NCBI GenBank assembly: GCA_905478765.1
Contig: CAJQJY010000003.1
Location: forward strand, 136,488-200,487
Source: an uncultured Flavobacteriales bacterium
GTDB lineage: Bacteria; Bacteroidota; Bacteroidia; Flavobacteriales; BACL11
Length of the DNA stretch: 64,000 nt
Direction of reading: 5' to 3'
The translations under genes were made by a program, and so were the position numbers. The notes under the pieces were generated by a model. It had not been told where the DNA came from. It saw only the letters and a list, made by a program, of their open reading frames with translations, and did not search any database. This document shows, piece by piece, positions 1 to 8,430 of the stretch. Every line of letters starts with the position of its first letter. Position 1 is the first letter of the stretch.

Positions 1-299
1 ATATTTGCGGAATATTTGTCTTTAAAACCAAATTTTCTAAGAAGAATAATTAAATAAAAAGGAAAGTCGAATGGAATACTGTTTTTATGCCTTTTCTTAT
101 CAGATTTTCTGTCAGGCTCTTCAAAAACTAAATAAGAAATATTATGTTTCTTGCAACTTTCAAATAGTGGATTTAAGAATAAATTCTGACAATCTACTCC
201 TCTATTAAAATGTTTTGGATAATAGAAAACAACATCTATTTCTTGCTTCTTTAAAAAGAGTTTTATAAAGTAGAAAAAGGAAATAAATAAACTTATCAT
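1..299 (-). CDS. Partial unknown protein of the polysaccharide locus
   Basis: An open frame starts with ATG at 299 on the minus strand and stays open for 99 codons to the left edge, so the C-terminus is missing. The start overlaps the stop of the sulfotransferase gene in an ATGA, which argues for translational coupling and a real gene. The visible part has a hydrophobic, Phe-rich first 16 residues, then basic and aromatic stretches. I do not recognise the family. As the last visible gene of the operon it probably acts in synthesis or modification of the surface glycan, for example as a transferase, but that is inferred from position only. Confidence 0.6.
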   Translation of the reverse strand, partial: MISLFISFFYFIKLFLKKQEIDVVFYYPKHFNRGVDCQNLFLNPLFESCKKHNISYLVFEEPDRKSDKKRHKNSIPFDFPFYLIILLRKFGFKDKYSAN

Positions 300-1069
300 A
301 TCTTGTAATTATAATAACTATTTAACAATTTTATTTCCTTATTACAAAACAAAATATCTTCTTCTGAAAGTTCATTTATAAAACCTCCAATTTTCGCATT
401 TCTTACCTTTAAGTTGTTACTATCTTTTCCAAAACTAACAAAACCATCTAGCTTGTTTTCTTTTTCTTTCTTTCTCATCTTATCTGCAGTAGATTCAGAA
501 TAAATTTTCTTAACTTTATCTTTAGAAATATCAATATTAAAAAACTTATTAATTTCAGATAAAGTTTCCACTCCATGATTTAGTAAATCTTCATACTTAA
601 TTAATAAAAAGTCTTTAGGAACATCTTTTTGATAATACCAGAGGTTATAATATTGTATAATTCGTTTAAAACCAAGAATATCATCTTTAACAAAGTCAGA
701 AATTGAGTTAAAAACAAACGGGTTTTTTGCTCTTTTTGTTACCTGGTGAAAATGAGAAACAACAACATCTCTAGGGTCTCTCACTAAAAATAAAACTTTT
801 CCTCTCCTGTATATATATCTTGAAGTAAATTTAAAAAGATCAAGAGGGTTGTTTCTTGTCCCATTTTCAATAATTATCTCAGAATTATCATGTTCGTTAA
901 ATATAAAATTTTCATTGTCTTTTAGTGGATGATTACTTTGCTGAACCATTTGTTTTAGCATGTAATTAAGCCAAGTACGGCCAGTTTTTGGAAAAGACAC
1001 TATAAAATATTGGTTTTTGGGATAATAATAAGAAAGTATAAAATCCTTTATATCCCTCCAAAATTTCAT
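296..1069 (-). CDS. Sulfotransferase domain protein (PAPS-dependent)
   Basis: This 257-aa protein has the two signatures of the sulfotransferase family (Pfam Sulfotransfer_1). A 5'-phosphosulfate loop SFPKTGRTWL lies at residues 25-34, and a 3'-phosphate binding motif RDPRDVVVSHF at about 97-107. Such enzymes transfer sulfate from PAPS to hydroxyl or amino groups. No signal peptide or membrane segment is seen, so it should act in the cytosol. Its place directly after the CMP-nonulosonate synthetase gene (1-nt gap) and overlapping the next gene suggests it sulfates a glycan precursor, but the acceptor cannot be read from the sequence. Confidence 0.88.
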   Translation of the reverse strand: MKFWRDIKDFILSYYYPKNQYFIVSFPKTGRTWLNYMLKQMVQQSNHPLKDNENFIFNEHDNSEIIIENGTRNNPLDLFKFTSRYIYRRGKVLFLVRDPRDVVVSHFHQVTKRAKNPFVFNSISDFVKDDILGFKRIIQYYNLWYYQKDVPKDFLLIKYEDLLNHGVETLSEINKFFNIDISKDKVKKIYSESTADKMRKKEKENKLDGFVSFGKDSNNLKVRNAKIGGFINELSEEDILFCNKEIKLLNSYYNYKI

Positions 1070-1070
1070 T

Positions 1071-2210
1071 TTATGAAAGTATTAATTCCACAAACTCTCT
1101 AACAACACCATCACCTCCATTACTTTTTAGTTGAATAATATTTGGAATAGATTTAATTTTAGAAACTGCATTCATTGGGCAAGCAGAAACTCCTGCATAT
1201 GATAGGATTTCAAAACAATTCACATCATCACCAATATATGCAATTTCATCTAGGGAAATTTTTTCTTTCTCACATAAATCTTTTACAATTTGTAATTTAT
1301 CCTTTGCGCCATGAAAATCAAAATCTAAACCAAGTTTCTTTGCTCTTCTTCTATTTAAATCTCTATTTTCTGTTGTAAGTATTCCTACTTTAATACCCTT
1401 TTTTTGTAACAGCTGAAACCCCATTCCGTCATATGTACAGAACTTTTTAAACTCATCTCCATTTTCAGTGTAGTACATTCCTGCATCTGTTAATACACCA
1501 TCTACATCAGATAAGAAGATTTTAATCTTTGAAAATTTTGGTGTTTTATCTTTCAATATAAACTTTTTCATTAATGATTCAGCAACAATCCAATCTTCTG
1601 GCTCATCAATTTCAGTATAAGTAAATTCTGGCATTTTATAAGTTGCAATATCTCCCGAAATTCTATTATTTGTCTTTTTTATATCTGCAACAGAAGAAAT
1701 ATAAAAAGCACCATTTTCAATTAAAGTACCTTCAAAATCTTGTCTTCTTGGTCTGTTGCATACATCGTAGTTAAGGGATTTTCCATTTCTCCAAGAAAAT
1801 CTTTTTGACAAACAGCAACTCAGAACAGTATCATGTTTTTTAAATAATTCTAAACCTTCATTAAAATGATTTTTCTGAGTAAATGGTGAAGTAGCTTGCA
1901 CCAATAAAAAAGTTTCTGATTCTGATAGATCTATTTTATTTATATATTCTAACATTACCGATTCAGTAGAAGATGAATCTTTAGAATTTTCTTCTTGTCT
2001 GTCGTAAACATTAACTTTTGAAAATCCAAAAGAATTTACTACTGATTTAATCTTTTCAGAATCAGTTGCAACAATTACTTTATCTACTTCTGATTTTTGT
2101 AATTCTTTTAAATTCCAATAAATTAGAGGTTTTCCACAAAAAGATTTTATATTTTTTTCTGGAATAGATTTACTGCCTCCTCTTGCTGGAATAAATGCAA
2201 TTATACTCAT
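1071..2210 (-). CDS. neuA: CMP-nonulosonate (sialic acid-type) cytidylyltransferase fused to KdsC-type HAD phosphatase
   Basis: The 379-aa protein has two domains. Residues 1-~220 form a CMP-acylneuraminate synthetase: CTP-binding PARGGSKSIPEKN at 8-20, RRQD at 154-157 and ENGAFY at 165-170. Residues ~228-379 form a KdsC-like HAD phosphatase: catalytic DVDGVLTD at 235-242 and the metal-binding IGDD at 327-330. The first domain activates a nonulosonic acid with CTP. The second could remove a phosphate from the sugar acid. The ATG overlaps the neuB stop by one base (TAATG). The fusion resembles the arrangement in animal CMAS proteins. Whether the substrate is Neu5Ac, KDN or a legionaminic-type sugar is not determined. 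Confidence 0.88.
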   Translation of the reverse strand: MSIIAFIPARGGSKSIPEKNIKSFCGKPLIYWNLKELQKSEVDKVIVATDSEKIKSVVNSFGFSKVNVYDRQEENSKDSSSTESVMLEYINKIDLSESETFLLVQATSPFTQKNHFNEGLELFKKHDTVLSCCLSKRFSWRNGKSLNYDVCNRPRRQDFEGTLIENGAFYISSVADIKKTNNRISGDIATYKMPEFTYTEIDEPEDWIVAESLMKKFILKDKTPKFSKIKIFLSDVDGVLTDAGMYYTENGDEFKKFCTYDGMGFQLLQKKGIKVGILTTENRDLNRRRAKKLGLDFDFHGAKDKLQIVKDLCEKEKISLDEIAYIGDDVNCFEILSYAGVSACPMNAVSKIKSIPNIIQLKSNGGDGVVREFVELILS

Positions 2211-3085
2211 TAATTTATTTTGTATTTTAGTTTATCTCTTTGAACTTGTTCAATTCCTAAAATTTCTGATTGTTTGTGAGTTAATGATTTATGTGTAGCT
2301 TTTAAATTTCTAGATAACTTTTTAAGTCCTGAAGGTTCTAAGGATGCTGAATGATCCGTTCCTTTCCAAGTTCTATCTAAAGTAAAATGTCTTTCAACCC
2401 ATTCAGCTCCAAGTACATAAGCTGCAATATCAATCGCAATCCCTAAATGATGTCCCGAAAAACCAATTGCTTTAACTCTATCTTCATACTTATCTTTAAT
2501 TCTAATGATTTCTAACAAACAAACATCTTCAAAAGGAACAGGATACCCAGATGTACAAGAATAAATTACTAATCTATTACCTTGATTTTTTTCTTCAAAG
2601 AATGAAACTATTTGCTCTTCTTCATCTTTAGTTGTCATTCCTAATGAAATATGAACTTCTCCTTTATAATTATCTCTTAAAACCTTTAGCATATCGAAAT
2701 GATTGTTGCATGCTGATGGAACTTTTATTAATTCAGGATTTAAGTTACTTATCTCCTTTGCAGAAGTGGTATCCCAAACAGAGGTAGAGTAAACAAGTCC
2801 TAAACTTTCAGCATATTCTTTCAATTCCTTATGCTGATTTATATTAAATTCCAAGATTTCTCTATGAGCTCCATAAGTATCTCCATAGGAATTTATAGGG
2901 TTAGGGTGAGGAGCATTATATTGCTCCTCTGTCAATAATTCTTTATTATTTCTTTTTTGAAATTTAGCGACTTCAACTCCACTTTCTGAAGCCACTTTTA
3001 ATAACTGCTTTGCTATATCTATTTTTCCTTTATGGTTACAGCCAATTTCAGCAATCACTTTTGGATTAATATATTTACTTTTCAT
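2210..3085 (-). CDS. neuB: N-acetylneuraminate/nonulosonate synthase (NeuB family), no SAF domain
   Basis: The N-terminal AEIGCNHKG motif and the TIM-barrel pattern that follows (KFQKRN, STSVWD, KVPSACNNH, HISLGMT, SGHHLG) identify a NeuB-family synthase that condenses phosphoenolpyruvate with a hexosamine or hexose derivative to make a nine-carbon acid. At 291 aa it is shorter than typical NeuB (about 335-350 aa), and nothing resembling the C-terminal antifreeze-like SAF domain is present. The reading frame ends normally, so this looks like a genuine short form. It sits 2 nt after the wzc stop and overlaps neuA, within one operon. Confidence 0.87.
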   Translation of the reverse strand: MKSKYINPKVIAEIGCNHKGKIDIAKQLLKVASESGVEVAKFQKRNNKELLTEEQYNAPHPNPINSYGDTYGAHREILEFNINQHKELKEYAESLGLVYSTSVWDTTSAKEISNLNPELIKVPSACNNHFDMLKVLRDNYKGEVHISLGMTTKDEEEQIVSFFEEKNQGNRLVIYSCTSGYPVPFEDVCLLEIIRIKDKYEDRVKAIGFSGHHLGIAIDIAAYVLGAEWVERHFTLDRTWKGTDHSASLEPSGLKKLSRNLKATHKSLTHKQSEILGIEQVQRDKLKYKIN

Positions 3086-3087
3086 TG

Positions 3088-5424
3088 TTATATCTTTTCG
3101 CTATCAGCAAAATACTCTGAATTATTAGTATATCCATATCCATATCCATATCCATATCCATATCCGTATCCATATCCGTAGGCACCACTCCCTTCTTTAA
3201 CATCATTAAATACAATTTGTATATCGCCTACTCTATTTTTCAAAAACAAATCATTTACATATGATAAAATACCTTTTTGTGAATAATTCTGTCTTACCAC
3301 GTACAAATTAATATCAGAATATTGCATTAGAGTCAAAGCATCTGCAACCAATCCTAATGGAGGAGTATCCAAGATAATAATATCATATTGTTCTTTTAAG
3401 GAAGCTAACATTATCTTGAATTTTTCATTAAGTAAAGCATCAGAAGGGTTAGCTGGCACGGGGCCTGAAATTAAAACATCTAAATTTTCAACATCAGATT
3501 TTATAATCACCTCATTTAATGACTTGTCCCCAAATATATGATTAGTCATTCCTAAATCATTTGTCAAAGAAAAATCATTATATAATCGTGGCCTTCTTAA
3601 ATCGGCTCCAACTACTAAAGTTTTTCTACCCGATTTTGCATAAACAATAGCTAAGTTTGAGGCAATATATGTTTTCCCTTCACCACTAATTGATGAAGTA
3701 ACTAGATAAACTTTTTTGTCAGTATCAGTATTAAAGAAATTTAAATTAGAACGTAAAGCTCTAAATCCCTCAAAAACAGGAGATTTTGGATTTTGCTTAG
3801 AGAGCAAATTATGTGCACTATCATTGCCCCCAATCATACCTAAAATCGGAATTGTAGTAGAATTCTCTAAATCAGTTCGTGTAATAATTGTGTCTTTTAT
3901 TAACTCAGAAAAGAACATGTACGCTATTGGTAATAGAAGACCAGATAATAATGCTATCAAGTAACTTGTATTTTTATCTGGGCTAACTGGATTTTTTTTA
4001 AAGTACATTGCAGGCTCAAGCACCTGACTATCAGCAACATTAGAAGAAGAAGTGATTTTCGCTTCTGCCCTTTTCTTTAATAAGAAAATATAAATATTCT
4101 CACTGATTGACTGTAATCTCTCAATACTAAAAAGTTCCCTTTCTACTTTAGGAATATTGCCTAAAGAAATTTCCATCTTGCTTATTCTAGAATTATAATC
4201 AGTAATCAATATATTATTTGCACTTTTTGAAGTTTTTATAGCTTCTTTTAAATTTAAAACTAGCTGTTTTGTTTGTCTTTCGTATTGTTTTATTGCAGGA
4301 TTATTTACTTGCCCACCATCAATTAGTATATTCTTTTTAATCTGAATTTCAACTAATTGTTTTATTAGAGTGTTTAAAGAAAGATTGTTAACACCAAAAG
4401 AGGATGGAATACTAATGCCTTCAAGATTAGATCCTTTTAGTAAGTACCCTGATAAGTAGTCATAATAGCTATTTAAAGTTTTACTTTTTGCTAATTCAGT
4501 TTCTAGTGTTACAATATTTGTATATATACTTTGAGCCTTTAAACTTAAGTCAATTACTTTATTATTATTCTTAAATTCCTGAATTTGCTGTTCAATAAGA
4601 GCTAACGAATCACTCATTTCAATAAGCTGATCATTTATAAATTTCACAGTATTATTTGAAGCTATATTCTTTTCTTCAATTTCCTTTTGTATGTAGTTAT
4701 AAGTAAGTTGATTTAAGAATGCAACTCCCTTTAGTTGATCTTTAGATAAAATAGAAATATTTAAAACTGTAGATTCTTTATCCTTTTGTGATATAATTAT
4801 CTTCTTTTGATAAGATTGAGTAAGATATTTTAAGTTATAAAATTTAACAATTGACTTAGGAAGTTCCATTTCAGCATCAAATTGAAAATCAGTGTTAATA
4901 CTTACACTCATTTTAGAATCATGAAAAATAAATTCTTCATCAAAATTATAAGTCCTTTCTTCACTGTTTTCTTCATCTGTCATCAGAAAACTATTTTCAT
5001 TGATGATTTCTATCTCAATTGATTTTCCATAAAGTTTCTTAGTAGATTTACAATTTAAAAGTATTGGAGCATGAAATGTTTCTGAAACTTTAATATTTCC
5101 AACAATACAATATCCAATATCAAATCTTAAATCTTTTAAAGTTTTATGAACTAAAGGGTATGATGTTAACGTTAATTCTTTATTTTCTAAACTTACATTA
5201 TTTGACGACATGTTTTCGTATAACAAATCGGAAGCAGTTGGCATAGCACTGTCTTCTTTAATAAGGAAAGAAGTTTCAACATTATATAGCTCATGCGTAT
5301 ATCTAACGTAAGCAAAAGCGAAAGAAAAAGAAAGCAATAAAGCCACAACAAAAAGTGGCCAATTCTTAACTACCTTATAAAACAAATGTCTTAAATCTAT
5401 AATTTCATCTAATTGATTTGCCAT
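3088..5424 (-). CDS. wzc: Wzc-like polysaccharide co-polymerase / tyrosine autokinase
   Basis: The 778-aa inner-membrane protein has an N-terminal Wzz-type region with a membrane segment at about 24-41, a long coiled-coil-rich periplasmic part and a second membrane segment at about 480-500. A bacterial tyrosine kinase domain follows: Walker A SGEGKT near 580-585, Walker A' VVGADLRRP near 604-612 and Walker B IIILDTPP near 682-689. The C-terminal tail carries nine tyrosines in an alternating Gly-Tyr run, the expected autophosphorylation cluster. It regulates and drives export of high-molecular-weight polysaccharide with the Wza-like partner encoded 4 nt upstream. Confidence 0.93.
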   Translation of the reverse strand: MANQLDEIIDLRHLFYKVVKNWPLFVVALLLSFSFAFAYVRYTHELYNVETSFLIKEDSAMPTASDLLYENMSSNNVSLENKELTLTSYPLVHKTLKDLRFDIGYCIVGNIKVSETFHAPILLNCKSTKKLYGKSIEIEIINENSFLMTDEENSEERTYNFDEEFIFHDSKMSVSINTDFQFDAEMELPKSIVKFYNLKYLTQSYQKKIIISQKDKESTVLNISILSKDQLKGVAFLNQLTYNYIQKEIEEKNIASNNTVKFINDQLIEMSDSLALIEQQIQEFKNNNKVIDLSLKAQSIYTNIVTLETELAKSKTLNSYYDYLSGYLLKGSNLEGISIPSSFGVNNLSLNTLIKQLVEIQIKKNILIDGGQVNNPAIKQYERQTKQLVLNLKEAIKTSKSANNILITDYNSRISKMEISLGNIPKVERELFSIERLQSISENIYIFLLKKRAEAKITSSSNVADSQVLEPAMYFKKNPVSPDKNTSYLIALLSGLLLPIAYMFFSELIKDTIITRTDLENSTTIPILGMIGGNDSAHNLLSKQNPKSPVFEGFRALRSNLNFFNTDTDKKVYLVTSSISGEGKTYIASNLAIVYAKSGRKTLVVGADLRRPRLYNDFSLTNDLGMTNHIFGDKSLNEVIIKSDVENLDVLISGPVPANPSDALLNEKFKIMLASLKEQYDIIILDTPPLGLVADALTLMQYSDINLYVVRQNYSQKGILSYVNDLFLKNRVGDIQIVFNDVKEGSGAYGYGYGYGYGYGYGYGYTNNSEYFADSEKI
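3131..3178. repeat. Hexanucleotide microsatellite encoding (Gly-Tyr)n
   Basis: Eight tandem 6-bp units (tatcca, two of them tatccg) lie inside the 3' end of wzc. Read on the minus strand they encode eight Gly-Tyr dipeptides. Because the unit is a multiple of three, slippage would change the number of tyrosines without shifting the frame. Confidence 0.95.
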
Positions 5425-5428
5425 TTTC

Positions 5429-6199
5429 TTAATTATTATTGATTAATAGAAACAATGTTACTGCTGATAATGACATTGATACAATATTACCAATGTTATT
5501 AAAGGCATAGAATTTTTTCCTAATTGGTGAAACATAAATAATGTCATGCGGTTGAAGCATAAAATCAGCATTATTCAATACTCCCTTTTTAGTTAAATCA
5601 ACATAAAAAACTCTGTTCAAATCATTTTCGTTTCTGATAACTTTAACTTTTCTTCTGTTTCCAAATTGAGTCATGTCACCAGATAAACTTAATGCGTAAA
5701 GTATATTTACTTCAGGATCAATAATCTTATATGTTCCTGGATTATTTACCTCACCAAGTATGCTGATTTCAAAGTTGATGATATTTAATTTTACAATTGG
5801 ACTTTCAAAGTAAGATTCTGCAATTTTTCTTATTACACTTTCTAGCTCTTCTAAAGTAAATCCTTCTGCCCTAACCTTGCCAAATGAAGGTAAATCAAGA
5901 TTTCCATCCTTTTTAATAATATAACCATAGAGATAAGGGTTTTGCATCATTAATTGAGAATTTGCTAAATTTTCGTTATTAAAAAAATCATGCTGCTGTT
6001 CTGTAGAAGTGCTAATTTGAATTGATATCAAATCTCCAATTTGCAAATTGTAATCCTGCTTATTAACTTTTGCATTTTTTATTTCTTTTGATGATCTAAT
6101 ATACTCTAGGTCACGATTAGTAATACATGAGGAAAAAGTAAAAATAAATAGCAAAATATAAATTGCATAATTTTGATTTACAATTGAATAGTTTTTCAT
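5429..6199 (-). CDS. wza: Wza-like polysaccharide export outer-membrane lipoprotein
   Basis: I chose the ATG at 6199 rather than the upstream one at 6223, because it places a normal signal peptide at the N-terminus: a hydrophobic stretch followed by the lipobox FSSC (Cys at residue 25). After it comes a polysaccharide export domain (QIGDLISIQIS, KDGNLDLPSFGKVRAEGFTLEEL) and a SLBB-type region (ISILGEVNNPGTY). A second hydrophobic stretch lies at the very C-terminus (SMSLSAVTLFLLI). The protein should form the outer-membrane exit channel for the polysaccharide. It is the first gene of the operon, with wzc starting 4 nt after its stop. Confidence 0.9.
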   Translation of the reverse strand: MKNYSIVNQNYAIYILLFIFTFSSCITNRDLEYIRSSKEIKNAKVNKQDYNLQIGDLISIQISTSTEQQHDFFNNENLANSQLMMQNPYLYGYIIKKDGNLDLPSFGKVRAEGFTLEELESVIRKIAESYFESPIVKLNIINFEISILGEVNNPGTYKIIDPEVNILYALSLSGDMTQFGNRRKVKVIRNENDLNRVFYVDLTKKGVLNNADFMLQPHDIIYVSPIRKKFYAFNNIGNIVSMSLSAVTLFLLINNN

Positions 6200-6275
6200 T
6201 AAAATAACTTTTTTAAGATACAAATAACGTTTTTTTTTCTCAAATTAGTGGTAGATTAGTAAAAAAGCTAAAGTT

Positions 6276-8252
6276 CTAGTAAGTTAAAAGCTCTTTTAAT
6301 TGTGATTCAAAACGTTTTTTAGCTAAGAATGCATCTTCTAAATCAATTGCAAAAGGAACCGGTGTATCCATTGATGCTGATCGCTTTACAGGAGCATCTA
6401 AAAACTCAAAACATTCATCTGAAATTATAGAAGCTAAATCAGCACCAAATCCACCAATCATACAGTCTTCATGCAAAACAATTGCTTTTCCTGTCTTTTT
6501 AACAGAATTTAACACCATTCCTTTATCCAAAGGAACAAGCGTTCTTAAATCTACTAAATCGGCAGAAATATCTGGATTATTTTTAAGGACATCTAAAGCC
6601 CAATGAACCCCCATTCCGTAAGTAATAATACTTACATTATTTCCTTCTTTTAAAAGGTTTGCCTTACCAATTTCAGTAGTAAAATAATCATTAGAAACAT
6701 TTCCACTTAAGCTTCTGTAAAGTGCTTTATGTTCAAAAAACATTACTGGATTAGGATCGTTTATTGATGCATTTAGCAGACCTTTTGCATCTTCAGGAAA
6801 AGCAGGATAAACCACTTTTAACCCTGGTGTATGAGTAAACCAGGCCTCATTAGATTGAGAATGAAATGGTCCCGCACCAACACCAGCACCTGTAGGCATA
6901 CGAACAACAACATCAACATTTTCCCCCCATCTGTAATGGGTTTTTGCAAGGTTATTTATTATCGGATTAAATCCAGAGGTAACAAAATCAGCAAACTGCA
7001 TTTCCATTACAGCTTTGTAGCCATTAATTGACAATCCTAAAGCAGCACTAACAATAGCAGATTCACAAATTGGAGTATTACGGACTCTGTCTTTTCCAAA
7101 CTCATTCATAAAGCCATCAGTAATCTTAAAAACACCCCCATAATCAGCAATGTCTTGACCCATAATTATAAGATTATCATGTTTTTGCATGGATTGTCTC
7201 AATCCATCAGAAACTGCATCAATTAATCTTTTTTCAGCTTTATTATTAGAAGGATTGATGACCTCTGGAGTGAAATTTCGGTAAATATCTGCAAGTTCTT
7301 TTTCAGCTGTTGATGCTATTTTTGGCTCTTCTTCAGCTAATTTCCAAGCATTATTTATTTCTGATTTAATATCTTTCTTAAAGTTCTCAATATCTGATTC
7401 TGAAATTACTTTTTCTTTCAATAAAAATGCTTCATAATTTTCAACAGGATCTAATTTCCCCCATTGCTCCATCAATTCTTTAGGAATATATTTAGTTCCA
7501 GATGCTTCTTCGTGACCTCTCATTCTGAAAGTCATACATTCCAAAATAATAGGTTTTGGATTTTCAGTAATCTGATTTTTTAAATTTTTTACTGCTGAGT
7601 AAACTTCTAGAATATTATTTCCATCAATAGTATATGCATCAATGCCGTATCCAATTCCCTTGTCAGCAAATTTCTTGCACCTAAACTGTTCATAACTAGG
7701 TGTTGAAAGTCCGTAACCATTATTTTCAATTACAAAAATTACTGGCAAATCCCATACTGCCGCAACATTTAAAGCCTCATGAAAATCACCTTCACTTGCT
7801 CCTCCATCACCAGTAAAAACAGCTGTTGTTTTTTTATTATCTTTTAATTTATTAGCTAAAGCAATTCCATCAGCAACACCTAACTGGGGTCCTAAATGAG
7901 AAATCATCCCTACTATATGATGCTCTTTTGTTCCAAAATGAAAAGATCGATCTCTACCCTTAGTAAATCCATTAGCTTTTCCTTGGAATTGAGAAAATAA
8001 TCTTTGTAAAGAAATATTTTTTCCTGTAAAAACACCTAGATTTCTGTGCATTGGCAAGATGTATTCATCCAAATCCAGTGCAGATGTTACTCCAACAGAT
8101 ATTGCTTCTTGCCCAATACCTGAAAACCATTTAGAAATTTTACCTTGCCTTAAGAGAATCATCATCTTCTCCTCTACTAATCTTGGTTTTATTATTGACT
8201 TATATAAATCAACTAATTCTTTGTCTGAAATGGATTTTCTGTTAAACTGCAT
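6276..8252 (-). CDS. 2-oxoisovalerate dehydrogenase-type E1, alpha and beta subunits fused
   Basis: The 658-aa protein joins both halves of a thiamine-diphosphate E1 component. The alpha half (about 1-320) has the ThDP motif GDGGASEG...ENNG at 148-179. The beta half (from about 335) has IIMGQDIADYGGVFK, the hallmark of branched-chain or related 2-oxoacid dehydrogenase beta subunits, and ends with EDAFLAKKRFESQLKELL. It would decarboxylate branched-chain 2-oxoacids and pass the acyl group to a lipoyl E2 protein not encoded here. Fused E1 is common in Bacteroidetes. It has its own promoter and is not part of the capsule operon. Substrate preference is inferred, and pyruvate cannot be excluded. 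Confidence 0.87.
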   Translation of the reverse strand: MQFNRKSISDKELVDLYKSIIKPRLVEEKMMILLRQGKISKWFSGIGQEAISVGVTSALDLDEYILPMHRNLGVFTGKNISLQRLFSQFQGKANGFTKGRDRSFHFGTKEHHIVGMISHLGPQLGVADGIALANKLKDNKKTTAVFTGDGGASEGDFHEALNVAAVWDLPVIFVIENNGYGLSTPSYEQFRCKKFADKGIGYGIDAYTIDGNNILEVYSAVKNLKNQITENPKPIILECMTFRMRGHEEASGTKYIPKELMEQWGKLDPVENYEAFLLKEKVISESDIENFKKDIKSEINNAWKLAEEEPKIASTAEKELADIYRNFTPEVINPSNNKAEKRLIDAVSDGLRQSMQKHDNLIIMGQDIADYGGVFKITDGFMNEFGKDRVRNTPICESAIVSAALGLSINGYKAVMEMQFADFVTSGFNPIINNLAKTHYRWGENVDVVVRMPTGAGVGAGPFHSQSNEAWFTHTPGLKVVYPAFPEDAKGLLNASINDPNPVMFFEHKALYRSLSGNVSNDYFTTEIGKANLLKEGNNVSIITYGMGVHWALDVLKNNPDISADLVDLRTLVPLDKGMVLNSVKKTGKAIVLHEDCMIGGFGADLASIISDECFEFLDAPVKRSASMDTPVPFAIDLEDAFLAKKRFESQLKELLTY

Positions 8253-8272
8253 CTTTCATTTTAATTTGGTGC

Positions 8273-8280
8273 CAAAACTA
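8273..8280 (-). promoter_or_regulatory. TAnnTTTG -7 box for E1 gene
   Basis: Reads TAGTTTTG on the minus strand, 20 nt upstream of the ATG at 8252. It matches the Bacteroidetes sigma-factor -7 consensus. Confidence 0.6.
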
Positions 8281-8316
8281 CTCAATATTTTCTTTACTTT
8301 GTTAAAAATTTAATAG

Positions 8317-8430
8317 ATGAATTGGCAAGAAATAATTGTCTTAATTATTGTAGGTTATGCATTGTATTATTTAGTAACTAAATTTACAAAGAAAGATAAT
8401 TGTAACGATAATAATTGCGATTGTAGTTAG
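8317..8430 (+). CDS. 37-aa Cys-rich single-pass membrane microprotein (FeoB-associated type)
   Basis: A 37-codon frame starts with ATG at 8317 and ends with TAG at 8428-8430, directly abutting the ATG of the next gene. The protein has one membrane segment (IIVLIIVGYALYYLV, about 6-20), then a Lys-rich linker and a short tail with three cysteines. This architecture fits the FeoB-associated Cys-rich membrane proteins, which are usually encoded next to feoB. No feoB is present here. The zero-gap junction with the LtaS-like gene suggests co-expression. The function is unknown. Confidence 0.72.
   Translation: MNWQEIIVLIIVGYALYYLVTKFTKKDNCNDNNCDCS

Noticed and set aside
3131-3178. Short tandem array considered as a CRISPR-like or regulatory repeat.
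   Set aside because: Units are contiguous 6-mers without spacers and are fully in frame in wzc, so it is a coding microsatellite.
6276-8252. The E1 gene as part of the capsule operon because it shares the strand.
   Set aside because: It has its own promoter-like box and a normal housekeeping role, and a 76-bp gap separates it from the wza start.
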